Assembly: GCF_000715075.1 (NCBI RefSeq)
Contig: NC_134103.1
Span: 57,814,230-57,878,229, forward strand
Direction: 5' to 3'
Length of the DNA stretch: 64,000 nt
Origin: Nicotiana tabacum
Lineage: Eukaryota > Streptophyta > Magnoliopsida > Solanales > Solanaceae
In this document: in pieces, positions 24,830-36,564 of the stretch
Layout: the number at the start of each line of letters is the position of its first letter
Numbering within the stretch: the stretch's first letter is position 1
The notes under the pieces: generated by a model
What the model was told of the DNA's origin: nothing
Databases searched by the model: none
The model's input: only the letters and a program-made list of their open reading frames with translations
Position numbers and translations under genes: made by a program

Positions 24830-25160
24830 GCGGTCGCGAAGGGCCTGCCGCGTTCGCGATGTGCAGCAGCCCAAAATTGATTTTGTGTTAGCGAGTTCCT
24901 CTTTGCGTTCGCGAAGGCTGTTCCCCCCTGTCCTCCGCGTTCACGAGCCAGTGCTTGCGTTCGTGTAGAAGAATGAGTGTCCCCTCCCCAAGGTCCCTCA
25001 AGCTTCGCGTTCACAAGAAGCTAGTCGCATTCGTGAAGGGTAAGGCCCATATTGGTTCGCGTTCGCGACCCGTCTACCACGTTCGCGATGAAGAAAATCT
25101 TTCCCAGCCTAGTTCACTCTTCGCATTCGCGAGAGTACCTTCGCGAACGCGAAGAAGAAC
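24830..25160. repeat. Palindrome-word block in solo LTR
   Basis: Words of the type TTCGCGGTCGCGAA, GTTCGCGATG and CTTCGCGAACGCGAAG, markedly CpG-rich in otherwise AT-rich DNA. Confidence 0.78.
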
Positions 25161-26118
25161 ATACCAGATATCAGCTGAAGCAAAACATCAGATTTTTCTA
25201 AGTCCAATTCACCCCGTTGCCTATCCGAAACTCACCCGAGCCCTCGGAGCTCTGAACCAAACATGCACACAAGTCCTAAAACATTGTACGAACTCGCTCG
25301 TGCGATCAAAACACCAAAATAACGCCTAAAACTACGAATCGGATACCAAATCAAATGAAATTTTCAAGAAAACTTTAAAACATCTATTTTCACAACCGAA
25401 GGTCCGAATCACATCAAACTAACTCCATTTCTCACCAAATTTCATAGACAAGTCATAAATATAATAATGGACCTGTACCGGGCTCCGAAACTAAAATATA
25501 GACATCAACAAGACCAAGCATCAGTCAATTCTAAAAATTATTAAACTTTCAAACTTTTAATTTTTTTATCAAAATTTATATCTCGAGCTAGGGACCTCAG
25601 AATTTGATTTCGGGCATACGTCCAAGTCCCAAATTATGATAAGAACCTACCGGGACCATCAAAATACGGATCCAGGTCCGTTTTCTCAAAATGTTGACCG
25701 AAGTCAACTCAAATTAATTTTTAAGGTAGAAATTCTTATTTTTCTCAATTTTTAATATAAAAGCTTTCCGGAAGAACATCCGGACTGTGCACGCAAATCG
25801 AGGATGGCCAAAATGAGCTTTTTGAGACCTCAAAATATAGAATTTGGTTCTAAAATATAAGATAACCTATCAGGTCATCATAATTTAAGCCCTTGCACAT
25901 ATGTGCAGAAGTGAGGCCGCACTTGGAATTGTGCAGTTCGCACTTTCACTCTACGTGCCGCACTTAAAATTATGTAGACCACACTTCTCCCATTTCTTCT
26001 TCATGTTTAACAAACTGAAACCTCACTGATTCTATGTTGTTCTCACTCACTTACATAAGTCTTCACTATGTTGAATCATGATTTGCAACTAACAATTCTC
26101 TTTGTGTTTATATAGACC

Positions 26119-28195
26119 ATGGTACGATCACGAGGTCGAGGTGAATCTACCAAAGGAAGAGGAGAAGCTTCAAAGGGGTGGAGGTAGAGTTACCTTGCCC
26201 CCAAGTGTGCAGAAAGCTATATAAAAAAAGACTACAACATGCCGAGGGAGAGGTAGAGACCTCTCCGAGTCTAGTTTATATACCCATCTAAGGAGGCCTC
26301 CGATGGAAACTCTGTATCAATTTTGGAGGAGCATATTGAGGAGCAATCTAGGCCACAGGGGCAGTCTGAGCCTCTGGATGTGCCTTCTACATCCCACAAC
26401 ACTTCCCAAGGTTTGTAGAGTGTTAGTCATGAGTCCAATACTGCTACAGGCTCTGATTCTGATGATGCCCCAGATGATGGAAGATGGGGAGCAAGTACAC
26501 AGGCAGAGTTGGATAGGTCAAAGAAGAAGGAGGCCTAGGGAGATAGATTTGTGAGTCACCAGGAATTTTCTGATTTTCGAATGTAGTGGCCTATTAGGTC
26601 CTTGACTCATGAGCAGCAGTTCTTACTCAAAGATCTTGACAAGTACAATCCTGCTGTTTTGGAGCAATTTACAAAAAAGAAAGGGTGGATGCTTTTCATG
26701 GAAAAGCTAATGGATGTAAAGGAGAACCTTGTTCTAGAGTTTTATGCCAATACAACGCATATTCTCAAAGGGATAAAGGTCACCAAAGTGCACAACCTAA
26801 AAGTGAAATTTGCTCAGTATATTATGAACGCGTACTTGGGGTTTGATGATGTGGAGACAAAAGAGTACTTAGAGAAGTTGGCTCTGAAAGAAGAGGCTAG
26901 GCCATGGCGTGAAGAGGTTTTAGCACCGGGACCCACTCCTCCTTGGATTGCTTCTGGGGTGCCTATCCTTCGGAACACGCTGAGTTTCGAGGCCAAAGGG
27001 TGGCAGACCATTGTATGCAGCAAGCTTGACCCATGCCTGAATGAGAATAACCTGCCTGTTCCTCGAGCTGTTCTAGTGGCATCTATTATGGCCGGGTACC
27101 CGATCAATGTGGGTGCCCTGATGGCAGCCAACATTTCCCTTGTGGCACAGCAGAGTAACACTTCTTACCCTTACCCCATCACTATTACTTAGTATCTGAC
27201 CGATGACAAGGTAGTGCCCAGGCTATTTTACACCAAGGTCAAGCCGACATGGCCATTTGAGTGGTACAAGCTGCAGGATCCGAGGAACCAGAAGAAGAGT
27301 GCTCAGCCTTCTACTACTGCTGGTCAGTCTGATGAGCCAGTAGTGGTAGTTTCTGGTCCATCTGATATTCCATCCACATCAGCTGAGCCTTCTACCAGTG
27401 CAGCAGCTACTATGCCCGAGCCACCATCTTCATCTCCTCATACAGCTCCTTCCACAGCTCCTACTGCAGTTCCTACTCTAGCTCCGAGGAATGTGCCACG
27501 GCGATCAATATGGAAAGGCAGTTTTGTTGATGCATCCCTCTTGAGAATAAAGAAGAAAAGATATCTTATTTTTAGTAAGAGAATTTGGTCACATATATCT
27601 TCTATTTTTACTATGCATACTTGGTCTATTCCTTTCCCACAGGCCCACTATCTGCTTTGCGAGTCTCCCAGATATTGGCAAGTCTCAACAACTGGATATA
27701 GGTAACTACTTCAAAGCTGTTTGATATATGCAGTGCTGTTGCAGGGCAGACATCTACACAAGCACCCCGACATCCCTCTAACATTGATGAGAAGTTGAGC
27801 AAAATCTTGGACAACTAGAAGGTGATTATTATATATACATTGGTACGACATGGTGCTATGATTGAGAGGTTGACCAAGTAGGTTAAGAAGATGAAGAAGT
27901 CCCAGGCCAACAAGAAGTCAGTTGATGAGCTTCGGACTGAGGTGACACGGCTAGCTACAATCGGAGATTTGCCATTTGACATGTTGTTTGACCCATCCCA
28001 GCCCCACCCAGATCCATCTACACAGGATGCTCTCGCTGCTCTGACTGAGGAATAGTGCCTTGCCACCGACACTGCCAACGTAGTGTGTGCGATGTTCACT
28101 TCTCCATACACTCGCAGACTTGATGATGACATTCAGTTGGTTGTGCCAACTGGGACTGATGCTGCTAGGGACACAGTTATGACTGAGGACACTTA
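26119..28195 (+). pseudogene. Downstream ORF of Athila-like element (plant transposon protein-like, env position)
   Basis: Starts at ATG 26119 with an Arg/Gly-rich peptide (MVRSRGRGE). After frame breaks, a conserved block runs from 26590 to 27190: LTHEQQFLLKDLDKYNPAVL, KGWMLFMEKLMD, LEFYAN, ILAPGP-like text, LSFEAKGWQTIVCSKLDP, ASIMAGYPINVGALM. This matches what I know as the putative plant transposon protein domain found behind pol in Athila elements. A Ser/Pro/Thr-rich linker follows (27300-27500). A probable intron ends at CCCACAG near 27645, and a Lys/Glu-rich coiled-coil-like tail extends to 28195. No signal peptide or membrane segment is seen, so an envelope role is not supported. Stops occur at 26427, 26534, 26585, 27190 and 27885. 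Confidence 0.7.
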
Positions 28196-29997
28196 GGCAG
28201 TTTCTTCGCGCTTTCTACTTTTGTTCTTATTTTGTTAAGCATTGAGGACAATACTTATTTTTATTCAAGGGGGAGGGGTGGAGATTATTTGATACATTGG
28301 ATACATTTGGATACTCTAGAATTTAATAATTGGATGATTATGCTTTATTTTTATTTTATTATCTTTAGTAGTTGTTACTTTCATTAGCTTCTTAATTTGT
28401 TTACCTTTGATTTTATTTATGTAGTAGCTTTTATGTTTTTCTTAGTAGTGTGGATAATAGGCCTTCGATTTTCTTAATGCCACGGTTCTTTCCAAAGGTG
28501 GTCTTTTTGTGACCGAATGATTCTTCCCGAGGATGGATGGTATGACAACTTTCTTAAGGGAATGAGTTCGTTTTGTATTTAGGTAATAATAGTAGTAAGT
28601 AGTAATGAATAAAATCCCTAATCAAGTCATTATCTAAAAAATTTTATTCATGATTCATTTGGCACCAACACACTTAACTACATGCTTGTGACTTGAAATA
28701 AGGTTTTGGAAGAAAATAATTCTACTTAGTGACTTTGTGGTTCTTGAGTTGACTTTGATAATTATTAAGTGGTTAATTGTACCACAATGATCTTTAACTT
28801 GATTGTGATCATTGTAGGCTTTAGACTCTATCCTCTTTTATGGTCTAGTTGTATCAGGGGTGAGGTGATTTTTGTTGCTAGTGCAAATACTTGAGTGGAT
28901 AGTCTAGAACTTGCCTCGAATGTGTTTCAAGGCAAAAATCTTGGTTTGCTTGGTTTGGAAGATGATTGTAGGCTTTCCTTGGTCCGTTTGAGCTTTCTAT
29001 TGCTACCCTATGTTTGTTATCCCTAGTCAACACCTTTGACCCTTTAGCCTTTCTCTATTGGTAACCATGCTACAAGCTTTTACCCATTTTGTCTATAATC
29101 CTCTCTTGGCACCTGAATCTTCCTTAATACTCTTATGTAATAAGTGACTTAAGGCATAAGTTTGGGGGAAATGGGGAAGTTGAGGAATCTAAAAGAGGTA
29201 TCAATATACCAAAAAGAGAGAAAAGAAGTGATCTTTATGAAAAGAGAAGGCAAGAAAAGAAAGAGCAAAAGGATAATGCCAAAAAGAAAATAAAAAGGGA
29301 GATTGATGAAATCAAAAAAAGGCAACTATCTCTAGAATGAGCATCAAGGGAGAAAAAGAATGAAATAAAAAGTAAAGAGTGATGGCAAGTCTCTCTAGCC
29401 TCCAAGAAAAAAAAGAAATGCCTCTAAGGGTTTAGTAAGTGTGTGCCAAGAAATGAAAAGTGGAGTGCTTAAGGAAGGTTGTAACCACTTATCCCATATG
29501 GTATCCTACCCCAATTCAAAAGCCTTCATTACAACCCAAAAGAAGTCCTACTTGATTTTGAACCGAGTGAGCTTATATTAGTGAAGATCTACATGAGAGT
29601 CAAGCCTATGGTACTAGAAGTTTTACTTGTGCCATTCCTTTGTGAGAGAAGAGTGAACCCTTCATTGCTCTAGAAATTGAGTGTTAATTCTTGAAGTGGG
29701 CATGGCAAATGGAAGGTAGAAGAGGAAGATATTGGAGTCCACCATGATTTACATGATAGAACAAAATTCCTTGATGAATAAAATCAATTCTTGAAGCTCA
29801 AATGTCACACTAAAGTTATATGCACGTAACATATGTTTTGTCACCTTGTTGAAAATGCATGAGTATTATGGGTAATTATTTGTCCCAACTAAGTATGAAT
29901 GACATACTATTGACTCTTTGAAATGACCTTTCACTTGGAGGAGGTGAGAACTAATCTATTTTCTTGAGGACAAGCAAAGACTTAAGTTTCGGGGAGT
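28196..29997 (+). other. 3' untranslated region of Athila-like element
   Basis: Non-coding. It begins with AGCATTGAGGACAATAC and the purine-rich TCAAGGGGGAGGGG (28266-28279), which looks like a former or internal polypurine tract. A strongly purine-biased stretch (29160-29470) follows. The functional polypurine tract is probably AAGTTTCGGGGAGT just before the 3' LTR. Confidence 0.65.
29983..29996 (+). other. Polypurine tract of Athila-like element
   Basis: AAGTTTCGGGGAGT touches the 3' LTR. The expected form is AAGTTTGGGGGAG; one C interrupts it. Confidence 0.6.
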
Positions 29998-31466
29998 TGA
30001 TAAGTGTGGATTTTAACCACTTATTAGTACCTTCTTGCTTTAGTTTTAGTCCGAAAGTATTGATTTTCATTCCCAAAACTAATGAAATCATATAAATTGC
30101 AGGCATGTTGGAGGATTGGAGATTAATAAAGAAATTTAACTTAAAAAAGAGTATTCCAGCTCAAAAAGGCAAGAAGGATATTTGTAGGAAGAAGTGCGGT
30201 CCGCAGATGATTATGAGGTCCGCGGAATTTGAAGTGCGGCCATAGAACAAACCTTTAAGCCTCTGAGGAGTTTTGAAGAAGCACAGTCTGCACATCAAAT
30301 TGTGCGGCCGCAAAAACTGGTAGCACTAACAAAGTTTGAAAAGTTCAGAGAAGGTGCAAAAAGAAAAAGTGTGAAGCCTCGTGGAAGTGCGGGTCGCAAT
30401 CAAATTATGCGGCCGCAGAAGCTGAAGTGCAGCCGCAGATGAAATTATGTAGCCGCAGATGTCTTGTTGATGTAAGAGCAAAATACGTGTGGTCCGCACA
30501 TGGAATTGTGCGGTCATAGAACCTCCCGAAGGGCATCTTTGTTAGCGATTTTCTGGATACTATAAATAGATGGGAAACACTTTTTAGGGCAAGTTTTGTA
30601 TTCATAGCAACTGTAGCGGTTATATTTTATCCTTCTGGGAAATTTGTGACCAAAATTGAAGAAGACTCATTAGTTTTATCAATTAATTGTAGTTTATGGC
30701 TTGGATTACTTCTTCTACTTTGTTTTCTTTGCTTTCTAGCATGAGTAGCTAGATTTTAACCAGGGTTGTGACTCAACCCTAGTGTGTAAATATTATGGGT
30801 TATTAATTATAATGCGTGTTTATGATTGGGTATTTGTTATTTAGCCTTGCTTATGCATTATATCTAGAATTAATGGTTGCAAACATTGATTCATGCCTAT
30901 TTGACTTAGTTCTTACTTGAGAAAGAATAACTTAGTCTAAGAAATCTTGGCTAACAAAAAATTGAGCTAGTTAAGGTTTTGGTAATTTGATTAAAGTGTT
31001 TTAAACTAGAGATAGGGAGAACCCGACTTGGACTCATATTAATTGTTTGGATTGCTACCCAATTGGACTTGAGAAAGCCAATTTGGGCATAACCACTATA
31101 TAACTCAGAGGTATTGAGAGTTGTAATACACCCCGATCTGCAAAACAAACATTAACTTAGTATACCCATTAGGTTTGCACCTAGGTGAAGGTTACACCCC
31201 TAGGCTTTTTCTCATTTGTTTAAAAGCACCAAAAACAATTACTCTCTCTCTAGTTGCTTTTAATTAGTTTTATCTCTTAGCGTTAATTTGGACAACAACA
31301 ACTTTTGGTTTGGAAGTATAAATTGGTTATTTCATGTCCTCTCTTCAAGTATCCACTTCAACACCCATTATAAACCCCCTGAGGAATTTGACCCCGACTC
31401 TAGTTAGGTATTATAATTGCAACAATCGTTTCCACTCATTATTGAGTGCGGATTGAACATGGATCA
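29998..31466 (+). repeat. 3' LTR of Athila-like element
   Basis: Begins TGATAAGTGTGGATTTTAAC and ends CATGGATCA, followed by the target duplicate CACAC. It carries a palindrome-word block at 30195-30530 and a TATA box, TATAAATAGA, at 30561. Confidence 0.92.
30195..30530. repeat. Palindrome-word block in Athila 3' LTR
   Basis: Same words as in the 5' LTR, including ATTATGCGGCCGCAGAA and AGTGCGGTCCGCAGA. It ends 30 bases before TATAAATAGA. Confidence 0.75.
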
Positions 31467-31986
31467 CACACCAACTAACTCAAGTCATTCAAAACTAATT
31501 CGATACACACCCGAAACTCCCTCGAGCCCATCCGGCTCCAAACCAAACATGCACACAAGTATAATTTCATCATATAAACTTGATCGCTACCTCAAATCAT
31601 CAAAATAATATCAAATACATGAATTGGTCATTAAAACTTCATGATTTTCAACTTGAAAACTCATTTTCACAATTTTTCACATACGCCGTAATGCGCTTGG
31701 GTCACTCTAGACCCCTATAAAACGTGCATAAAGGTTCTAAAACACCATACGAACCTACCAAAATTGTCAAAATACTGATTCAGGATTGTTTACCAAGAAT
31801 GTTGACCGTGGTCAACTCAAACGTCATTTTAAGCCAAAAATCACTTTTTTCAAATTTTTACGTAAAAACTTTTGGGAAAATGACACGACCATGCATGCAA
31901 ATCAAGAAACATCAAATGGAGCTAATGGAGGTTTCAGAAAATGAAAATGAAGGATAGTACTCAAAATGACCTATCGGGTCATCACA
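31467..31986 (-). repeat. 5' (right) LTR of element A, second segment
   Basis: Continues the right LTR after the Athila insertion. It starts with the duplicated target CACAC (31467-31471), then matches the left LTR from about 7322 to 7864, and ends ATCACA before TSD TAAAT. Confidence 0.88.
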
Positions 31987-31991
31987 TAAAT

Positions 31992-32832
31992 ATTGGAAAA
32001 CCTTTATTTTTCCTGATTTTTCTGCTAGTTTCTCTCTCTTCTCTCTGTCACTCACCCACTCGACCATGGTGGTTTCCGGCATCCCCAACAAGAATCAAGC
32101 TTCGATTTTGGGTTGAATCGTCTATATAGACCCAACAAGCACTGTATATTTTCTCAGAACTTGCCAATTTTGGGTAAATCCTAAATTTTTATTTTTTCAT
32201 TTCTTACAATTGTTATTTGGGTTTTGTAAGGGGATTTGTACATGGCATTTGCCATTTCGAATTGGTTGTGTATAACCATATCTTATATTGCATGGGTGGT
32301 TATATTTCCTTGTTCGACTATCTTTGGGCTCTATATTTTAAATTTTCGTCGATCTAACAACCTAATATTTATTAATAAACCTGTGGTCGATTGTCGTCTA
32401 ATCATAATGGTGGGGAGGAGGATAAAAATGGTGATGATGCTCCAGAGGTAGATGAAAATAGTGATGATGCTCCAGAGGAGGATGAAAATAGTGATGTTAC
32501 TAAGGAGGTTGATAAAAATGTTGAAGAAGAATAAGATGATGATGATGATGATGATGATGACAAAGATGATGAACAAGCTGGAGATGGTAAAGATGAATTA
32601 GAAAGTGAAAAAGATGGAGCAGGTGAAAGTGATTAGGATGTTCCATCAATTCCTGTATTTGTAAGGGCGATCGATGCATCTAAATACAAATTCCTGTCTA
32701 ATTGATGTTTGAATTGGTCATGAGACAAATATTATTTTTGTGAACTAGTTATAATTTATGATATTTGGATTTACCTTTATGTAATGATACTACCTTTTTG
32801 TCGATTACCTATTGTTGCTGTAATTTTTATTT
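31992..32832 (+). pseudogene. Remnant of a host gene coding for an acidic protein
   Basis: Lies between elements A and C. A pyrimidine-rich leader is followed by a well-placed ATG (32065, CGACCATGG) and a short frame that stops after 16 codons. From 32397 an open stretch encodes an Asp/Glu/Gly/Asn-rich peptide (NGGEEDKNGDDAPEVDENS, then a run of nine Asp interrupted by a TAA), ending at a TAG near 32635. Plants have glutamate/aspartate-rich nuclear proteins of similar composition, but low complexity prevents a firm family call. Element A sits about 78 bp upstream of the ATG. It could also be chance open sequence. Confidence 0.35.
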
Positions 32833-33654
32833 TGTCACGACCTAACCCACCAACCAGTCGTGATGATGCCTAACTCACTTTCTAGGCAAGCGAAGCATAA
32901 TAAGAACGAAATACCAATACGGAGATGACAAAAATGATACAAGTCAATGTATCAACATAACATAATAACGCTAATACATGATAAATCCCCCTAGAACTGG
33001 TTAATACAGAGTCATGAGCTCTAAAACGGAAATACAAGTCTGAAAGGCTAAATACCAATACTATCTGAAATAAAGACAATAGTACAATATGGAAAGAAAT
33101 GCCAAGACTGCGGTCGAGAATTCAACTCTACCTCGTCTCTCAGTGATCAACTCAGCTATAAGCTTCACTACTGATGACTGGGTCCTGGATCTGCACAATT
33201 AAGTGCAGAGTATAGTATAAGTACAACCGACCTCATGTAATCAGCAAATATCATAACTAACATCAGCGAGGTACTAGAAGCAAGAATTATAAATGATACT
33301 TGCTAATCACCTGTACTATTCATGAATTTAACAAGTACAAAATAATAATATGATTAAGTCATAAAGCACATAAAGAACCATCTTGGTGTACACAATTACT
33401 TAAGTACTCTGCTCAGTCAATGATCCAGCATATATAGATGATATGCAAGTAAATCAATTAAATAACCAAGGAAATTGTAAGTAAAGATGAAATGCAATAA
33501 CCAAAACAAACACTAGCCAGACTTTCCTCAGAATCTCAATACTCAACCAAACCACTGATCAATTTTTCTCAATCCGCATGTACACCATCAAGAAGAAACA
33601 TGAAAGGGTGACCCTAGGGGGATGGATCCATATCCACACACTGCACAGCTTAGT

Positions 33655-33750
33655 CACGTGCAATAATCATAATCCGCTCGACGTGGTCACAAACTCAATA
33701 TCATAATCCGCCCGGCGTGGTCACAGGCTCAACAACACAAACTGCCCGGC
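33655..33750. repeat. Tandem array in LTR C, left part
   Basis: Units of about 35-40 bases built on CCGCCCGGCGTGGTCACAGG and CTCAACAACACAA. Element B inserted within the array; the rest is at 39475-39620. Confidence 0.75.
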
Positions 33751-34138
33751 TGTCACAACCCAAAATCCCAACTCATCATGACGGCGCCTAAGATATTACT
33801 AGGCAAGCTAACGATCACACAACGACTACACATGTGAATTAAAACATAATTTAATAAGCTCAAAAGTGGAAAGTCTCATAAATATCTTATAAAACAACTT
33901 TAACTTTACTACAACCATCCCAAAATCCTGGTGTCACTGAGTACATGAGCTACTAAGTATCAACAAAGTGTGAAACTCTAGTACAACTGTCTGAGAAAAT
34001 AGAACAGTACTGAATAAAATAAAAGGAAAGAGAGTCAAGGTCTGCGGACGTCATAGTAGCTACCTCGATGTCTCCGAGCAGGTACTAGCACCATATCTAA
34101 CATTCACCGCGTCCAGATACACTTGGATCTGCACAAAC
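33751..34138 (-). repeat. Truncated 3' LTR of element B
   Basis: Aligns with 36566-36840 and neighbouring LTR sequence, including GGATCTGCACA, after which homology switches to RT at about 34139. Confidence 0.8.
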
Positions 34139-35049
34139 AGAACGGGTGCACTCCAATGTGACAAACTAGCCCTAATGAACCCTTTATCAAGAAGCTCATG
34201 AATCTATTCTTTTAATTCCTTCAACTGTGCTGGTGCTATACGATACAGAGGAATAGAAATGGGCTGAGTGTCGGGCACCAAGTCAACAAAATCAATGTCC
34301 CTATCGGGTGGCATGCCTGATAGGTCTGCAAGAAACGAAAAGTCTCAAACTACAAGAACGGAATCAATGGTAGGAGTATCAGCACCAACATCCCTCACAA
34401 AGGCCAAATATGCCAAACATCCCTTCCCAACTATCCGTTGGGCGTTCAAATATGAAATCACTCTACTGGGAACATAATCCAAAGAACTTCTCCACTAAAT
34501 CCTAGGTAATCCCGGCATCGCCAATGTCACGGCCTTAGTGTGACATTCAAGAATAGCATGACACGGTGACAACCAATCCATGCCTAGAATCACGTCAAAT
34601 CAACCATACTAAGTAGTAAAAGATCAACTCTCATCTTCAATCCCCCAATAGTCACCACACACGACTGATACACATGGTCCACCATAATAGAATCACCCAC
34701 CGGCGTAGATACATGAACAGGTGTAACTAAGGAATCACGGGGCATATCCAAATAACGAGCAAAGTATGATGATACATATGAATTGGTGGAACCATGGCAA
34801 ATAATATGGAAGCATCTCTGTGGAACACCGAATTAATACTTATGATCACTGCGTCTGAAGTAACAACCTCTGGCCTGGCGAGAAAAGCATAGCATCGAGC
34901 CTGACCACCACCTGATCGACCTCCCCCTCTAGGGTGACCTTGAGCTACCCGAGTCCTACCCGAGCTAGCTGAGCGGGTTGTGAAGTAACTGGTCCGGAAG
35001 TCATAGCCTGACCTCTCTACTAAACTGGACCTCCCATAAGGCGGGTACA
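34139..35049 (-). pseudogene. Protease and start of reverse transcriptase of element B
   Basis: The protease part around 34680-34850 shows the family text NSYVSSYFARYLDMPRDSL and GDSIMVDHVYQSC in one frame, but the catalytic FDPGS block is frameshifted (ILFAMVPPIHMYHH). Further on come the pre-RT linker (PPDRDIDFVDLVPDTQPISI) and APAQLKELKE, and the sequence ends at a block equivalent to the WSAPVL start of RT. The deletion joint with the LTR is at about 34139. Stops are frequent. Confidence 0.72.
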
Positions 35050-36370
35050 ATACCTCCTCACATGCCCGAACTCTCCACACTTGAAGCAACTCTGATCTGA
35101 TAATGGCGGCGGGGAATGAATGAAACCCCGAGAAGCAGAGTAACCACTAGAAAGACCTGGTACAGATGAACCCTGAACTGATGGAGCACAAACTCTGAGC
35201 TGTGAGGGAACTGAAAGATGACTGACTTGGATGAGCACTGTATGAACCATAACCAACTGATGCACCATGATGAACCGGACGAGCCATCTGAGCGGGCCTA
35301 GAAGGACGAACCCTGATGTGGTGGGACAGTCCTCCAGATGAGGCACTGGCGAAACCACCTAAACCACGATGCCTCTTGTCCTCCCTCTCATTGCGCTCCT
35401 AACTGCAAACCATCTCTAGACGTCTAGCAATATCGACCACCTCGTCAAACCTCTCACCCGACGTAATCTCCGGAGTCATAATGAATCGTAGTCCATAGTG
35501 TAGGCCATAAATGAACCTCCTATTCCTCTGCCTCTCAGTGGGAACCAACAATACCGCATGATGATCCAACTCTGAGAATCTCATCTCATACTGGGTCACT
35601 AACATACCCTCCTGGCGTAGCAGCACAAACTGTCTACATAACTCCTCTCTGCGAGTCTGTGGAACAAACTTCTCTAAGAAGAGAATTGAGAACACATGCC
35701 ACGTAAGTGGTGCGGCACCGGTTGTCTTGCTTAACTCATAGGCCTCCCACCATCTGTAGCTGCCCTTGTCAGCTAAAATGTAGTAAATGAAACTCTACTA
35801 GTCTCCAAATAAACGTTATTCGAAGAATCCGCTGAAACCTATCTATATAATCCTAAGCATCCTCTGACTCAGCCCCACTGAACTCTAGAGTCTTAAACCT
35901 CCCAAACCTCTCTAGTCCCTTCTCCTCCTCATCACTCATAGGTGGGCCAACCTGGGCCCGAGAAGCTACAACCGGCTAGGCTGGTAGTACCCCCGGTGTC
36001 TGGAGTCCTTAAGCTACCTGCTCTGGAGTACGGGGGGTGGTAGTCTGAGCACCTCCCTCGGCCTGAGAAGCGGCTGGTGCAGCCGAAACCAAAACCGCCT
36101 GACACGACTCGTGCATACAGTCAATATATGTGACAAAGCCTCCTGAAGGTCTGAAATCACAATGGGCACCGCTGGTGCCTGAGCGGGTCCCGCCTACTCA
36201 ACCACATCTGGTATCTGCTTCTCAGTTGGAGCAACTAGTGGCTACATAAGTGCTCCTCTAGCTGCAGTACGAGTGGCACCTCGGCCTCTACAGCAACACC
36301 GACCTCTCACGGACCTCACTGGTGGTATTGGTGGCCGTCCACCTGATCTGGTCGCATGTATCCTCACCAT
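35050..36370 (-). pseudogene. gag: gag of element B
   Basis: Starts at ATG 36370 (MVRIHATRSGG), about 180 bases inside the primer-binding site. The capsid block at 35399-35695 reads FLEKFVPQTRREELCRQFVL, TQYEMRFSELDHHAVLLVPTE, RRFIYGLHYGLRF, a standard chromovirus Retrotrans_gag region. The zinc knuckle CFKCGEFGHVRRYC (about 35060-35100) is intact, unlike that of element A. Frame breaks occur at about 35395 and upstream of 35700. Confidence 0.78.
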
Positions 36371-36551
36371 ATATGAGAGAATAGAAGAATAGAAGTTTAG
36401 TTTCTAGAATCAACAAATCCGCACGATAAGAGTAAAAGGAAGTGAAGTTTCCTAATGATTCGGTAGCCTCTCGAAGATAAGTACAGACGTCTTCATCTCG
36501 ATCTGCAAGACTCTACTACTAGGCACGATTCAAAATCTAAGTAACCTAGTT

Positions 36552-36564
36552 CTCTGACACCAAC
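36552..36564 (-). other. Primer-binding site of element B (initiator-Met tRNA type)
   Basis: Minus-strand TTGGTGTCAGAGA lies directly after the LTR end. Chromoviruses of this type use TGGTATCAGAGC, so this is a slightly diverged version. Confidence 0.75.

Larger units (their letters stand above)
22871..25882 (-). mobile_element. Solo LTR of a Tekay-type element inside the Athila-like element
   Basis: Begins (plus strand) TGTCACGACCCGGAATTCCC and ends GGTCATCATA, the same ends as the LTRs of element A apart from the last CA, which is TA. Flanks ATTTT (22866-22870) and ATTTA (25883-25887) are a probable five-base target duplication with one change. No internal region is present, so it is a product of LTR-LTR recombination. 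It contains a 39-bp minisatellite and a palindrome-word block. Confidence 0.88.
14495..31466 (+). mobile_element. Athila-like Ty3/Gypsy retrotransposon nested in element A
   Basis: LTRs of 1.5 kb (14495-15996 and 29998-31466) flank gag, protease, RT, RNase H, integrase and a further ORF in Athila order. The target duplication CACAT/CACAC at 14490-14494 and 31467-31471 differs in one base. The primer-binding site complements tRNA-Asp, as in Athila elements. Without the solo LTR inside it, the element is about 14 kb. Every coding domain carries stops or frameshifts. Confidence 0.92.
5046..31986 (-). mobile_element. Element A: Tekay/Del-like chromovirus (Ty3/Gypsy), interrupted by nested insertions
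   Basis: Two related long LTRs (5046-7864, and 12248-14494 joined to 31467-31986) flank a gag-protease-RT-RNase H-integrase-chromodomain region on the minus strand. Five-base target duplications TAAAT at 5041-5045 and 31987-31991 are identical, which fixes the outer borders although 17 kb of younger DNA sits inside the right LTR. The LTR begins TGTGACGACCTGATAGG and ends CGGGTCGTGACA. The chromodomain at the integrase C-terminus places it among chromoviruses. It is not functional: there are many stops, and the primer-binding site is missing. Confidence 0.92.

Noticed and set aside
26119..28195. Viral envelope gene of the Athila-like element
   Set aside because: The position fits, but no signal peptide, transmembrane or fusion-like segment is visible; the conserved block matches a plant transposon-associated domain instead.
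32331..32576. Minus-strand ORF of Ile/Phe/Leu-rich protein
   Set aside because: It is the reverse complement of the GAT/GAA-rich acidic stretch and the adjoining AT-rich DNA.
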